DNA of 8,685 nucleotides. Source: Candidatus Zhuqueibacterota bacterium. Lineage in GTDB: Bacteria > SM23-31. The stretch's first letter is position 1. Every line of letters starts with the position of its first letter. The position numbers and the translations under genes were made by a program. The notes below the pieces were generated by a model. That model worked only from the letters and a program-made list of their open reading frames with translations, had not been told where the DNA came from and made no database searches. Of this stretch, positions 1 through 6,572 are shown in pieces. The stretch spans positions 1-8,685 of the forward strand of contig JADFON010000050.1 in NCBI GenBank assembly GCA_022562855.1, written 5' to 3'.

Positions 1-133
<133 letters not shown>

Positions 134-195
134 GTTTTTTTACACCTTTGAGTTGTTTTAGGGCTCGTTATCAACGTATAATCCGCACATACCAG

Positions 196-208
196 TTGTC
201 AAAGATCA
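196..208 (-). promoter_or_regulatory. boxA-like antitermination site in the rRNA leader
   Basis: On the minus strand this reads TGATCTTTGACAA, matching the E. coli rrn boxA (TGCTCTTTAACAA) at 11 of 13 positions. It lies about 60 nt upstream of the 16S 5' end and downstream of the proposed promoter, where boxA is expected. In known systems boxA RNA binds NusB-NusE to stop premature Rho termination of rRNA transcripts. The assignment rests on motif match and position. Confidence 0.6.
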
Positions 209-245
209 TTACCTCATCGTATGCGAATTATCGCTTCCAAGAGGT

Positions 246-265
246 TGCCTCTCATTTCAGAGGCA
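246..265 (-). other. Hairpin at the very 5' end of the rRNA leader
   Basis: A perfect 7-bp inverted repeat (TGCCTCT / AGAGGCA) with a 6-nt loop. The predicted transcription start, about 7 nt below the -10 box, falls at or beside position 265, so the nascent rRNA precursor would begin with this stem-loop. It could protect the 5' end or separate the leader from antitermination elements. No function is demonstrated. Confidence 0.45.
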
Positions 266-271
266 TCAATA

Positions 272-300
272 AATATAGACAGACTTAGAATTTCAGTCAA
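272..300 (-). promoter_or_regulatory. Sigma-70-type promoter of the rRNA operon
   Basis: On the minus strand, a -35 box TTGACT (295-300) is followed by a 17-nt spacer and a -10 box TATATT (272-277). That is five of six consensus bases in each box with ideal spacing. The DNA just upstream of the -35 box (about 301-345) is almost pure A and T, as in the UP elements of strong rRNA promoters. The position 130-170 nt before the 16S 5' end fits an rRNA P1-type promoter. Confidence 0.75.
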
Positions 301-350
301 GCTATATTTACCAATAAACTATTAAATTTTTAAAGAAATGCTATAACTTT

Positions 351-1175
351 TTATAACTCGAGCAGAAGCCTGTCTTGAGCCGCAAGAACGTTATCTCTTA
401 ACTTTTGGGCAGGAGCCAATATATACTCATCAATGAACTCATCTGTATGGCTCGGATCGTGATGAAACAGCACTAATTTGTTCACGTTAGCCGCATCAGC
501 GACTTTCACACCTTCTTCATATGTGCTGTGACCCCAACCTTGATGACCGTCCAGATATTCTTCCGGCGTAAATTGTCCATCATAAACAAGAAGGTCGGCG
601 TCTTGAGCAATTTCAACCAGATTTGGGTCAACGCCTTCCTTCGGATGTTCATTATCCGTGGCATACGTAAACACTTTACCGTTGTGCTCTACTCTAAAAC
701 CGAGGCATTCGCCCGGATGTGAAAGATGAGTCGAGCTGACAACCGTATCTCCAATAGTAATCTTATCGCCATTAATCTCAACGACTTCGACTTGAGACGG
801 TAAGTGGTCAAACGGAACAGGGAAGTATATATCTCCCATCAAGACTTTTAGTTTATCGTAAAACTTTGAATTCTCGTATCTTCTACCGTATAGAACCACC
901 TTGTTTTTCTTTTCGAAAAGAGGTTTAAAAAATGGCAAGCCCTGCGTGTGGTCCCAATGTAAATGAGAAAAAAATATGTGAAGTTCCAGCGGTTCATCGG
1001 GATAATTACTTGAAAGCCGGTCGCCGAGATTACGAATTCCCGTTCCTGAATCAAAAATAATTTTGTATTTCTCAGACGTTTGAACTTCCACACATGGAGT
1101 ATTCCCTCCATATCTGAGAAATCCCTGTTCAGGAATCGGAGTGCTTCCCCGAACACCCCAAAATTTAACACGCAT
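351..1175 (-). CDS. MBL-fold metallo-hydrolase (RNase Z / PhnP / cyclic-phosphodiesterase-like)
   Basis: A complete 274-aa protein of the metallo-beta-lactamase fold. The N-terminus MRVKFWGVRGSTP with a later GGNTPCVEV is the typical opening of the family related to RNase Z and the phosphodiesterase PhnP. The metal-binding motif HLHWDH is at residues 71-76 (H71, H73, D75, H76). Further likely ligands are H150 or H153 in STHLSHPG, D174 in YATDNEH, and H238/H239 in LFHHDPSH. These groups together predict an intact two-metal phosphodiester hydrolase. No signal peptide is seen, so it is likely cytoplasmic. The start is ATG with a strong GAGGAA ribosome binding site 5 nt upstream (1181-1186). The gene lies alone between the rRNA promoter and the sialidase-like gene. 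The substrate, whether RNA, cyclic nucleotide or other phosphodiester, cannot be told from sequence. Confidence 0.88.
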   Translation of the reverse strand: MRVKFWGVRGSTPIPEQGFLRYGGNTPCVEVQTSEKYKIIFDSGTGIRNLGDRLSSNYPDEPLELHIFFSHLHWDHTQGLPFFKPLFEKKNKVVLYGRRYENSKFYDKLKVLMGDIYFPVPFDHLPSQVEVVEINGDKITIGDTVVSSTHLSHPGECLGFRVEHNGKVFTYATDNEHPKEGVDPNLVEIAQDADLLVYDGQFTPEEYLDGHQGWGHSTYEEGVKVADAANVNKLVLFHHDPSHTDEFIDEYILAPAQKLRDNVLAAQDRLLLEL

Positions 1176-1180
1176 TCGTT

Positions 1181-1186
1181 TTCCTC
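1181..1186 (-). promoter_or_regulatory. Ribosome binding site of the MBL-fold gene
   Basis: GAGGAA on the minus strand, 5 nt before the ATG at 1175. It fixes that start and shows this genome uses Shine-Dalgarno signals. The rest of the 93-nt gap (1176-1268) is very AT-rich. I see no convincing terminator or clear promoter in it. Confidence 0.7.
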
Positions 1187-1268
1187 AATTGAAATATGAA
1201 CTTAAGGTGTTAAGATAATAATAGTTTATGATAAATACAAATTATTGATTAATACAATAAATAAGAAA

Positions 1269-3089
1269 TTATTTCAGCAAAATCATCTTCTTTGCTTGAA
1301 CAAAATTAGCTGCTTGTAGTCGGTAGAAGTACATTCCTGATGCCACTTTTGAGGCGTCCCAAACTATTTGGTGCCTTCCTGCGCTCTGAATCCCATCAAA
1401 TAGATTAGCTACCTGCTCACCTCTCAGATTGTAGACTACAAGTGAGACCTTACCACTAACCGGAAGTGAAAACTCAATTGTAGTTTCCGGATTGAATGGA
1501 TTAGGAAAATTCTGTTCTAATTCCATCGACACGGGAATCGTTTTCTCTTCATCCGAAACGGCTAAAATTGACAGATCATGTGCTAAATGATAATAAACAT
1601 GTTTGCCTTGCTGGTCGCCGAGCGGTTCTTCCACATCTACCATATACACCATATGTAATGTTTCAAATCCGTTGTCGCCGGTTTCAACTGTAGGCGATCC
1701 CTGAATTTTGGTTTCGTTGATACCGGGCGAGTTGGTTATATTTTCCGGCTCTGTCCAGGTGGCCCCCAAGTCACTTGAAATACTCAGGAACAAATCGCTT
1801 GCAATCATTCCACCCTTTATAGTATCACTTATGCTTGTGCCTGCTGAATATACCAATGCAAGTAAACCTGAAGGCGTTACAAATGGCTGGGTTAGTCCGC
1901 ATCCTATTTCGCATGTTTCGTTGGAACTGAGTTCGAAATCGAGTGTGTCAATGACGTGAAGAGTCCATTTACCCTTTTCCAAACCAATATGACTAATAAG
2001 AGATTTTTGTCGGTTCAGGGTTTCTATAATATTCACGAAAAAATGTACTCTTCCAAAAGGATCTATAATCATACTTGTGGTCCACGCTGAAATAAAAGCA
2101 TCAGCATCAAAACTTTGAGCCGGAAACCCAACAATATTTTCTTCTTCTATCAATACAGGAGATCCCCATGTCGCTCCGTTATCAGAAGATAATTTATAGA
2201 TAAGGTTTCTATCCGGAAACCTGGGCGAAGAAGACGAATCATCCATATCCCAAGCTCCGCCCACTGCCACATGATTTCCACGAACGTAGTTATAGGCTGT
2301 ATGGTTAAATACTGAAGCAACCTCCGCGCTGCCGGGTACTTCAACCGGAAATATGCTGGCATCTAAGTTCGGCTCTACCACTGAAATATTAGAAACGTCT
2401 GCTTCATATACGATATAATAATCCTCTCCTCTGGTAAAACTGATGAATGATGTGAAGACTTTATTACCGGTTGTAATTACGGGGGATGCCACATACAGGT
2501 CGGGATATGGCGCTATGCTATGGAAGTCCACCCAATTCCAAAATGATTCGTCATACTTCATTGTATTATATAACAATATCGGATCACCACCAAATTCTCC
2601 ACCTCCTCCAACTTCTTCACTGTAGAAAATTATCGGTACGTCTATTCCATCAATATTTGCTCCTGAAACTATACTGGGAAACTGCGCTTCAAAGTTATGG
2701 TTATCCGGTTCGTTCAGATCATTTTGAACAAACCATGATTCTCCCGAATCATCTGAATAGCCGAACCCTAATATCTTTGGTCCCGCTTTGTTATCGCTTA
2801 ATATCCTACCGGTAAAAATAAGCGCGCCGGTCTCAACATTATACATTAGCGGATTTAATCCTCCATAAAACATACTTAAGATATTTCCGGTTGTATCAAT
2901 CAAAGTAGGATTTATCCCTGTGGAGCTGTAATCAATTTTTATTATCTTCCCATTACCAGTCTTCGATGTAATTCCAGATTCCGGATGTTTTATTCGTGGA
3001 AAATTTTTTGTTGGTTTTTTACCAGCGGATAAGAGTGTACCTACAGGAAACAGTACACAGAGGAGAATAATCGAAAATATTTTGGAGAT
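1269..3089 (-). CDS. Secreted Asp-box (BNR/sialidase-like) protein with C-terminal T9SS sorting domain
   Basis: The frame stays open from 3092 to 1269 and encodes about 606 aa. The part after the first usable ordinary start codon (TTG at 2903) is 544 aa, but the 62 residues before it form a clear export signal: SKIF, a hydrophobic run IILLCVLFPVGTLL, then SAGKK. I therefore place the start near 3089. Three Asp-box motifs (S-x-D-x-G-x-T/S-W) lie at about residues 112-119 (SDDSGESW), 301-308 (SSDNGATW) and 438-445 (SSDLGATW), indicating a beta-propeller of the BNR/sialidase type. The last 85 or so residues form a type A sorting domain (NFPNPFNPET, later YNLRGEQV and GMYFYRL, ending KKMILLK), so a cell-surface or secreted location via type IX secretion is likely. 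Asp-boxes alone do not prove sialidase activity; I see no clear catalytic arginine triad. No ATG exists at the proposed start; ATC at 3087-3089 follows an AAAGG site. Confidence 0.8.
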   Translation of the reverse strand: MSKIFSIILLCVLFPVGTLLSAGKKPTKNFPRIKHPESGITSKTGNGKIIKIDYSSTGINPTLIDTTGNILSMFYGGLNPLMYNVETGALIFTGRILSDNKAGPKILGFGYSDDSGESWFVQNDLNEPDNHNFEAQFPSIVSGANIDGIDVPIIFYSEEVGGGGEFGGDPILLYNTMKYDESFWNWVDFHSIAPYPDLYVASPVITTGNKVFTSFISFTRGEDYYIVYEADVSNISVVEPNLDASIFPVEVPGSAEVASVFNHTAYNYVRGNHVAVGGAWDMDDSSSSPRFPDRNLIYKLSSDNGATWGSPVLIEEENIVGFPAQSFDADAFISAWTTSMIIDPFGRVHFFVNIIETLNRQKSLISHIGLEKGKWTLHVIDTLDFELSSNETCEIGCGLTQPFVTPSGLLALVYSAGTSISDTIKGGMIASDLFLSISSDLGATWTEPENITNSPGINETKIQGSPTVETGDNGFETLHMVYMVDVEEPLGDQQGKHVYYHLAHDLSILAVSDEEKTIPVSMELEQNFPNPFNPETTIEFSLPVSGKVSLVVYNLRGEQVANLFDGIQSAGRHQIVWDASKVASGMYFYRLQAANFVQAKKMILLK

Positions 3090-3095
3090 AAGCTA

Positions 3096-3100
3096 CCTTT
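3096..3100 (-). promoter_or_regulatory. Ribosome binding site supporting an upstream, non-ATG start
   Basis: AAAGG on the minus strand, followed after 6 nt by ATC (3087-3089). An in-frame TAG (3093-3095) lies between the two, so translation of this frame cannot start further upstream. The spacing is right for a Shine-Dalgarno site and the signal peptide begins directly at the ATC. The expected ATG is not there, which points to a rare AUC/AUA/AUU start, a point mutation, or a base error. Confidence 0.5.
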
Positions 3101-3102
3101 CG

Positions 3103-3119
3103 TTTAGCTGGTCGCTAAA
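3103..3119 (-). other. Small inverted repeat between clpX and the Asp-box gene
   Basis: TTTAGC and GCTAAA separated by 5 nt form a 6-bp stem directly before the AAAGG site. There is no T-tract after it, so it is not a standard intrinsic terminator. It could affect translation of the downstream gene or be chance. The gap between clpX and the downstream gene is only about 50 nt, and I see no clear promoter in it. Confidence 0.3.
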
Positions 3120-3139
3120 TATTATGGAGGGAAATAGTA

Positions 3140-4381
3140 CTAAGCTCTTTTTCTGCGGTACCTTACAATCGGTGATTTTTTTGAAATAATGACATCTTCG
3201 GTTATTACACATTCCCGAACATTATTCATTGATGGTATATTAAACATTATTTCTTGCATTGCCTCTTCCAGAATAGCTCTAAGCGCTCTTGCTCCTGTTT
3301 TTCTTTTCTTCGCTAATTCCACTACTTTTTTAATGGCGTCTTCTTCGAAAAGAAGTTCAACACCATCCATTTCAAAAAGTTTCTTATACTGCTTTATAAG
3401 TGAATTTTTCGGTTCAATCAGAATGCTATAGAGAGCTTTTTCATCCAATTCATCTAAAGTAGCAACTACAGGAAGTCTTCCTACCAATTCCGGTATCAAT
3501 CCGAATTTAATTAAATCGGATGGCTCGCACAATGATAGCGTATCCCCAATTTTCATATCCTCTTTCCCTTTGACTTCAGCGCCAAATCCCATAATACCGT
3601 TTTTAATTCTGCTAAGTATTATTTCTTCAAGTCCGTCAAAAGCGCCACCACAAATAAATAGAATATCTTTCGTATTAACGTTCACAAGTGGTTGTTCGGG
3701 ATGTTTTCTGCCTCCTTTCGGCGGAACGCTGGAGATCGTCCCTTCGAGAATTTTCAACAGAGCCTGCTGAACGCCTTCGCCGGATACATCCCTCGTTATC
3801 GAAGGAGAAGACGTTTTTCTTCCAATCTTGTCTATCTCATCAATATAGATGATTCCTTTTTGCGCTTTCTGTAAATCATAGTCGGCTGACTGAAGAAGTC
3901 TTACCAAAATGTTTTCCACATCTTCGCCGACATAACCTGCTTCAGTAAGGATGGTTGCATCAACAATCGTAAAGGGAACTTCAAGAAATCGGGCGAGTGT
4001 TTGGGCGATAAGCGTTTTACCCGTACCGGTGGAACCTAACATCAGTATGTTACTTTTATCTATCTCAACTTCTTCAAAAAGTTTCCGACTGCTTATCCTT
4101 TTATAGTGATTATAAACTGCAACAGCTACAGCTTTTTTTGCTTTATCCTGTCCTATTACATATTTGTCGAGTTCATTCTTGATATCATGCGGCGCCGGTA
4201 TTTTGAATTTTTGCGGCGTAATATCACTATCCGCATCTGCCTTGATAAGCTCCACGGACTCAAAAACGCAATGATCACAGATGGATACATTTGACCCTTG
4301 AATAATACGGTATGCCTGATCTTCAGACCTACCGCAAAACGAACAAGTTAAAATTTGTTCTTTATCTTCTTTATCTTTCAA
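3140..4381 (-). CDS. clpX: ATP-dependent Clp protease ATP-binding subunit ClpX
   Basis: A 413-aa protein with all ClpX hallmarks and normal length. An N-terminal zinc-binding domain has C13, C16, C35 and C38 (CSFCGR...CDHC). An AAA+ domain follows with Walker A GSTGTGKT (116-123), pore-1 loop GYVG (149-152), Walker B IIYIDEID (177-184), an RKH loop (GGRKHP, 223-228), a ClpP-contacting loop with MGF in place of the usual IGF (264-266), and sensor 2 GARALR (363-368). ClpX unfolds tagged proteins and feeds them to ClpP in the cytoplasm. The only start that keeps the zinc finger is TTG at 4381, which directly follows an in-frame TAA and overlaps the stop of the preceding ATPase gene. Only a weak AGAAG lies upstream. 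The usual neighbour clpP is absent. This gap, the TTG start and the junction suggest that the native 5' flank of clpX has been replaced. Confidence 0.96.
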   Translation of the reverse strand: MKDKEDKEQILTCSFCGRSEDQAYRIIQGSNVSICDHCVFESVELIKADADSDITPQKFKIPAPHDIKNELDKYVIGQDKAKKAVAVAVYNHYKRISSRKLFEEVEIDKSNILMLGSTGTGKTLIAQTLARFLEVPFTIVDATILTEAGYVGEDVENILVRLLQSADYDLQKAQKGIIYIDEIDKIGRKTSSPSITRDVSGEGVQQALLKILEGTISSVPPKGGRKHPEQPLVNVNTKDILFICGGAFDGLEEIILSRIKNGIMGFGAEVKGKEDMKIGDTLSLCEPSDLIKFGLIPELVGRLPVVATLDELDEKALYSILIEPKNSLIKQYKKLFEMDGVELLFEEDAIKKVVELAKKRKTGARALRAILEEAMQEIMFNIPSMNNVRECVITEDVIISKKSPIVRYRRKRA

Positions 4382-4390
4382 TTATCTTCT
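4362..4390. repeat. 9-bp direct repeats at the clpX / AAA-ATPase junction
   Basis: TTATCTTCT occurs at 4362-4370 and again at 4382-4390, with a further partial copy TTATCTTT at 4371-4378. One copy lies in the first codons of clpX and the other in the last codons of the truncated ATPase, so they bracket the junction at 4378-4381. This is the pattern expected of a microhomology-mediated join, either in the cell or during library amplification or assembly. It could also be chance in AT-rich lysine and glutamate codons. Confidence 0.55.
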
Positions 4391-4983
4391 GCTTTACTTT
4401 TTTTCAATTCTAATTCTATTTCCCCTTCATAATAGTTTGGATAAATTGATAAATATTGTATTTTATTTATAGCCGGGGCCTCAGCAAACAACCTGCTTCC
4501 AAACACACCAGTATTTGTTTTAATAGAAAAGACGTTTTGAGAATCCGATTTAAATTTTATGTATTGTTTTTTTCCACCTAAAAAGTTAAATGTTACTGAG
4601 AATTGATTAATAAAACTTCCAGTCGTGTCATATTGGATTTCTGTCAGGCATTGGTAATTTCCAAAACTATTAAAAAGAGAAATTTTTTCGGAATCACCAA
4701 TTTGCGTAAATTCTGAATGATGGAATTCAAAAGATATTTTAAGATTGTTTTTAGGGTTTTTATCATATATCAAATCTAAAAACTCCCTAACCTTATAATA
4801 TTTCCCTTTCAAATAAAGTGTTTCATTTGTCGAATCTAATTCAATTGTTTGTTTGAGCAACAGTAATAGTTGTATTAAAGAAGATTTACCCGAACTGTTC
4901 ACTCCAGACAAAATAGTGAAAGGTTTGATTTCAAAATTTTGTAAACTTTTAATTGACTTAAAATTTTGGATAGATATTTTCAT
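4378..4983 (-). CDS. AAA_15/OLD-like ATPase, N-terminal half only (probably truncated)
   Basis: A 201-aa protein that opens like SMC/RecF/OLD-type ATPases: [14 protein letters not shown], then a Walker A GVNSSGKS at residues 27-34 and a leucine-rich helix. The rest is beta-rich and ends in [27 protein letters not shown]. Proteins of this type are usually much longer and carry an ABC signature, a Walker B (often in an EEPE-like context) and a switch histidine in the second half. None of these is present, so this product should not hydrolyse ATP normally unless another protein completes it. The ATG overlaps the preceding GHKL stop by 4 nt (ATGA). Base composition is much more AT-rich (roughly 27% GC in the stretches I counted) than either neighbour. 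The stop falls on the clpX start, which makes truncation by a junction more likely than a natural short protein. Confidence 0.72.
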   Translation of the reverse strand: MKISIQNFKSIKSLQNFEIKPFTILSGVNSSGKSSLIQLLLLLKQTIELDSTNETLYLKGKYYKVREFLDLIYDKNPKNNLKISFEFHHSEFTQIGDSEKISLFNSFGNYQCLTEIQYDTTGSFINQFSVTFNFLGGKKQYIKFKSDSQNVFSIKTNTGVFGSRLFAEAPAINKIQYLSIYPNYYEGEIELELKKSKAEDN

Positions 4984-6572
4984 TTAAAATCCTCCTTTAT
5001 TTTCTCCTTTAGATTCTCTGCAAGCTCTTTAGGTAATACCTTGTCAATCACACCGAATATTTTCGATAAAAACTTTTTTTCCTTTCTGTTCAATGAGCTT
5101 AACTCATCGGTAAGGAACTTTGTTTTTTCCTCCGCTCCGTTCGTAGGAAGTTTTATTTGTTCGACCTTCGTTTTGTTACCACCTGTTACCCTATTAAATA
5201 ACTTCCTTTTCGATGTGTCATCCTCTCCAAGATTTTCGGATATTTTGTTTAATTCTTTCTCAGCACTTTCTGCCTTTTCCTTCATTCCCTCGAATTTCTC
5301 CTTATATACCTGCTCCTCATTTTTGTCAGTAAATCCCCTTTTTCGCTTGGTTTTAAATTCTTTTTGAAATTCAACAAGTTGGTCAATTTTATTTTGGATA
5401 TTCCTGGCGGATGATGCAAAGTGGTATAAGTTATGAAGTTCTCCCCGACAAAGTTTTTTCAGTTGCTTTTCAAAATTTGCCATCAGGTCATTCTCCAAAA
5501 AGTAGTCTCTTCTTGCATTTGGGATTAGGTCTTTATGAAATGCGTGTACTTCTCCGAAAAAATAATAAGATCCCCGGTCTTCCTTAAACAATTTCACCAA
5601 ACAGTTATCCGCACCTATTTGAATATTTCCTTTTCGCAACCGAAGCCCGCGAGCTAAATTGACTTTAGGAATCACCCCTGTATAATTCGAGATACCATAC
5701 CATCCCCAGCCAAGAAACTCACCATCAACCCCACCAATAGTAAACCATTGCAATTGATTGATGTCGTCTATTTTCTTTTTGCCCCCGTTCTCTTCTTTGT
5801 AAATGCTGGTCGTATATGCTTTGAATATTTGATTATTGTTTACATAAATAATGTATTCATCAATTGACTGCCCGTGCTTATTTAATTCTTCGTGTATCTG
5901 GTCGCTAAAAATGAATCCTTTATTGAAAGGGACAGGTGCAACCATTGACAAGTATTCAATAATGTTTCTTTTATCTAAAAGAGCATCATTAGTTACACCA
6001 ACAAGCGTAACTCTGAAATACCTTTCTTGAGATTTGGCTGATTTTGTTTCAAAACTCGTTACTTTATCAATAACATCAACAGCTTCTTCTTTTTTGCTGC
6101 GATCGTGTATGATATTTTTTAATAGCTTGGCATCCCAAGTCAATACCGATTTCACATCTTCACCTTCATAGCTTGTTTCAAATACAAGCTTGTCGCAATA
6201 TCCTAAACCACCCAATCTTCCAATTCCCCTGAAACCCTTATGTTTTTCCCTGTCTTTCGGTGATTGTGCAACGTTTTTGAGAACTGATAATATTTGCACT
6301 GCTTTTATCCCTGTTGCATTGTCATAAATAGTAATTTTTCTTCCCGCTTTATCTATATCAATTTCAATATAGCCCTCATCCCTCGTTTGTAATATCCCTT
6401 CCTCAGCCGCCTTATCAATCTGGTCAGCACCATTTTGGATATATTCACGATAAATAAACCTTGCATCCTCATACATCCCAAGAGTTAAGGACTCGATAAC
6501 ATCTTTTCCTATTCTTGTTTTTGTGTCAACCATTTTGGAACTGCTTGTAAAGTGGTCTAGGAAATTTGACAT
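4980..6572 (-). CDS. Hsp90-like GHKL ATPase with C-terminal coiled coil
   Basis: A 530-aa protein whose first third is a GHKL (gyrase/Hsp90/histidine kinase/MutL) ATP-binding fold. The N-box is REYIQNGAD (42-50, with E43, N47 and D50), the G1 box is DNATG (84-88), and the lid region is HKGFRGIGRLGGLG (111-124). A second conserved stretch near 308-320 (RGLRLRKGNIQIG) looks like the S5-type domain that follows GHKL folds and may supply the catalytic lysine. Residues about 393-447 are charged and heptad-like, a probable coiled coil for dimer or partner contact. No histidine-kinase dimerisation or membrane segment is seen, so it resembles Hsp90/MutL/MORC-type proteins. The stop overlaps the next gene by 4 nt. 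The ATG at 6572 overlaps herA by 47 nt and has a weak AGGT upstream. ATG at 6533 (MVDTKTRIGKD) gives only an 8-nt overlap and is an equally good start. Confidence 0.85.
   Translation of the reverse strand: MSNFLDHFTSSSKMVDTKTRIGKDVIESLTLGMYEDARFIYREYIQNGADQIDKAAEEGILQTRDEGYIEIDIDKAGRKITIYDNATGIKAVQILSVLKNVAQSPKDREKHKGFRGIGRLGGLGYCDKLVFETSYEGEDVKSVLTWDAKLLKNIIHDRSKKEEAVDVIDKVTSFETKSAKSQERYFRVTLVGVTNDALLDKRNIIEYLSMVAPVPFNKGFIFSDQIHEELNKHGQSIDEYIIYVNNNQIFKAYTTSIYKEENGGKKKIDDINQLQWFTIGGVDGEFLGWGWYGISNYTGVIPKVNLARGLRLRKGNIQIGADNCLVKLFKEDRGSYYFFGEVHAFHKDLIPNARRDYFLENDLMANFEKQLKKLCRGELHNLYHFASSARNIQNKIDQLVEFQKEFKTKRKRGFTDKNEEQVYKEKFEGMKEKAESAEKELNKISENLGEDDTSKRKLFNRVTGGNKTKVEQIKLPTNGAEEKTKFLTDELSSLNRKEKKFLSKIFGVIDKVLPKELAENLKEKIKEDFK
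4991..4997 (-). promoter_or_regulatory. Strong ribosome binding site inside the end of the GHKL gene
   Basis: AAGGAGG on the minus strand, 7 nt before the ATG at 4983. It is a perfect Shine-Dalgarno sequence that also encodes the last Lys-Glu-Asp residues of the GHKL protein. With the ATGA overlap it supports coupled translation and confirms this start for the AAA-ATPase gene. Confidence 0.8.

Noticed and set aside
848-1171. Second minus-strand frame inside the MBL-fold gene
   Set aside because: Different frame within a protein that has a full set of metal-binding motifs; no ribosome binding site or domain.
3103-3119. Possible transcription terminator after clpX
   Set aside because: The stem is only 6 bp, AT-rich in part, and has no following T-tract on the transcribed strand.
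4966-5367. Plus-strand open frame of 133 codons
   Set aside because: Antisense shadow of the GHKL coiled-coil region; its serine and phenylalanine richness is the complement of lysine and glutamate codons.
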